Shown here: piece by piece, positions 5,060 to 5,154 of the stretch
Layout of the letters: every line of letters begins with the position of its first letter
Numbering within the stretch: the first letter of the stretch is position 1
Source of the DNA: Phycisphaerales bacterium
GTDB taxonomy: Bacteria; Planctomycetota; Phycisphaerae; Phycisphaerales; Phycisphaeraceae
Direction: 5' to 3'
Length of the DNA: 5,154 bases
NCBI GenBank assembly: GCA_012031455.1
Contig: JAAUTM010000150.1
Span: 1-5,154, forward strand
Notes under the pieces: generated by a model
The model's database searches: none
What the model was told of the DNA's origin: nothing
What the model saw: the letters and a program-made list of their open reading frames with translations, nothing else
Translations under genes and position numbers: made by a program

Positions 5060-5154
5060 CCCTCTCCCCCCGGGAGAGGGTGAGGGTGAGGGCGGAAGAG
5101 CGATTGGTTGCACTGTGCTTTCAAGGCCTTTTCTTTATCGGCCCTCACCCGGCC
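5060..5154. repeat. GC-rich palindromic dispersed repeat, cut by the window end
   Basis: CCCTCTCCC (5060-5068) pairs with GGGAGAGGG (5072-5080) across three C, followed by GTGAGGGTGAGGG. The 10-bp arm GGGTGAGGGC (5084-5093) pairs with GCCCTCACCC (5141-5150) across 47 bases. Elements of this CCCTCTCCC...GAGGGTGAGGG type are common dispersed intergenic repeats in many bacterial genomes. It may also act as a bidirectional transcript end for trpE. The copy is incomplete here. Confidence 0.6.

Noticed and set aside
1..5154. A new defence, mobile or biosynthetic system
   Set aside because: No transposase, integrase, nuclease, toxin-antitoxin or cluster signature could be supported; the genes are ordinary or decayed and unrelated in function.

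Overview
The window looks like a chromosomal segment from a planctomycete-type bacterium, perhaps a Phycisphaerae relative. This rests on several things: short repeats (CCCGAAGCGCAAGCGAGGG, AAATCCG tandems, CAAGTGG tandems, ATGGATG tandems) that I associate from memory with planctomycete genomes; weak or absent Shine-Dalgarno sequences before some genes; a small conserved protein of a type I associate with that phylum; and a Gram-negative outer-membrane barrel protein. The assignment is an inference, not the result of a search.

Layout. Positions 1-75 hold a short G-rich repeat and no gene. Positions 76-526 (minus strand) carry two small tandem helix-turn-helix regulators; the upstream one has no convincing N-terminus. 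Positions about 637-1127 (plus strand) are the decayed 3' half of a class V aminotransferase / cysteine desulfurase, with three frame changes and no 5' half. Positions 1128-1316 hold no convincing gene but several inverted repeats. Positions 1317-2293 (minus strand) hold an outer-membrane beta-barrel (TorF-like putative porin) gene with a strong intrinsic terminator and a leader containing three hairpins. Positions 2294-2712 are a 419-base divergent intergenic region. Positions 2713-3093 (plus strand) encode a small conserved protein with a likely beta-barrel core and a basic helical tail. Positions 3225-4956 (plus strand) are trpE, the large subunit of anthranilate synthase, recognisable along its whole length but interrupted by a +1 frame change near 3584-3592 and carrying a 56-codon in-frame insert made of repeats. 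Positions 4957-5154 hold tandem repeats, a long-range inverted repeat and the start of a GC-rich palindromic repeat element cut by the window end.

The genes do not form an obvious pathway or a new defence or mobile system. The most interesting signal is repeat biology: 7-base tandem repeats occur upstream of, inside and immediately downstream of trpE, and one cluster of three repeat families has become coding sequence in its conserved C-terminal domain. The left part is a degraded region, where a regulator and an enzyme gene both appear to have lost their facing 5' ends.
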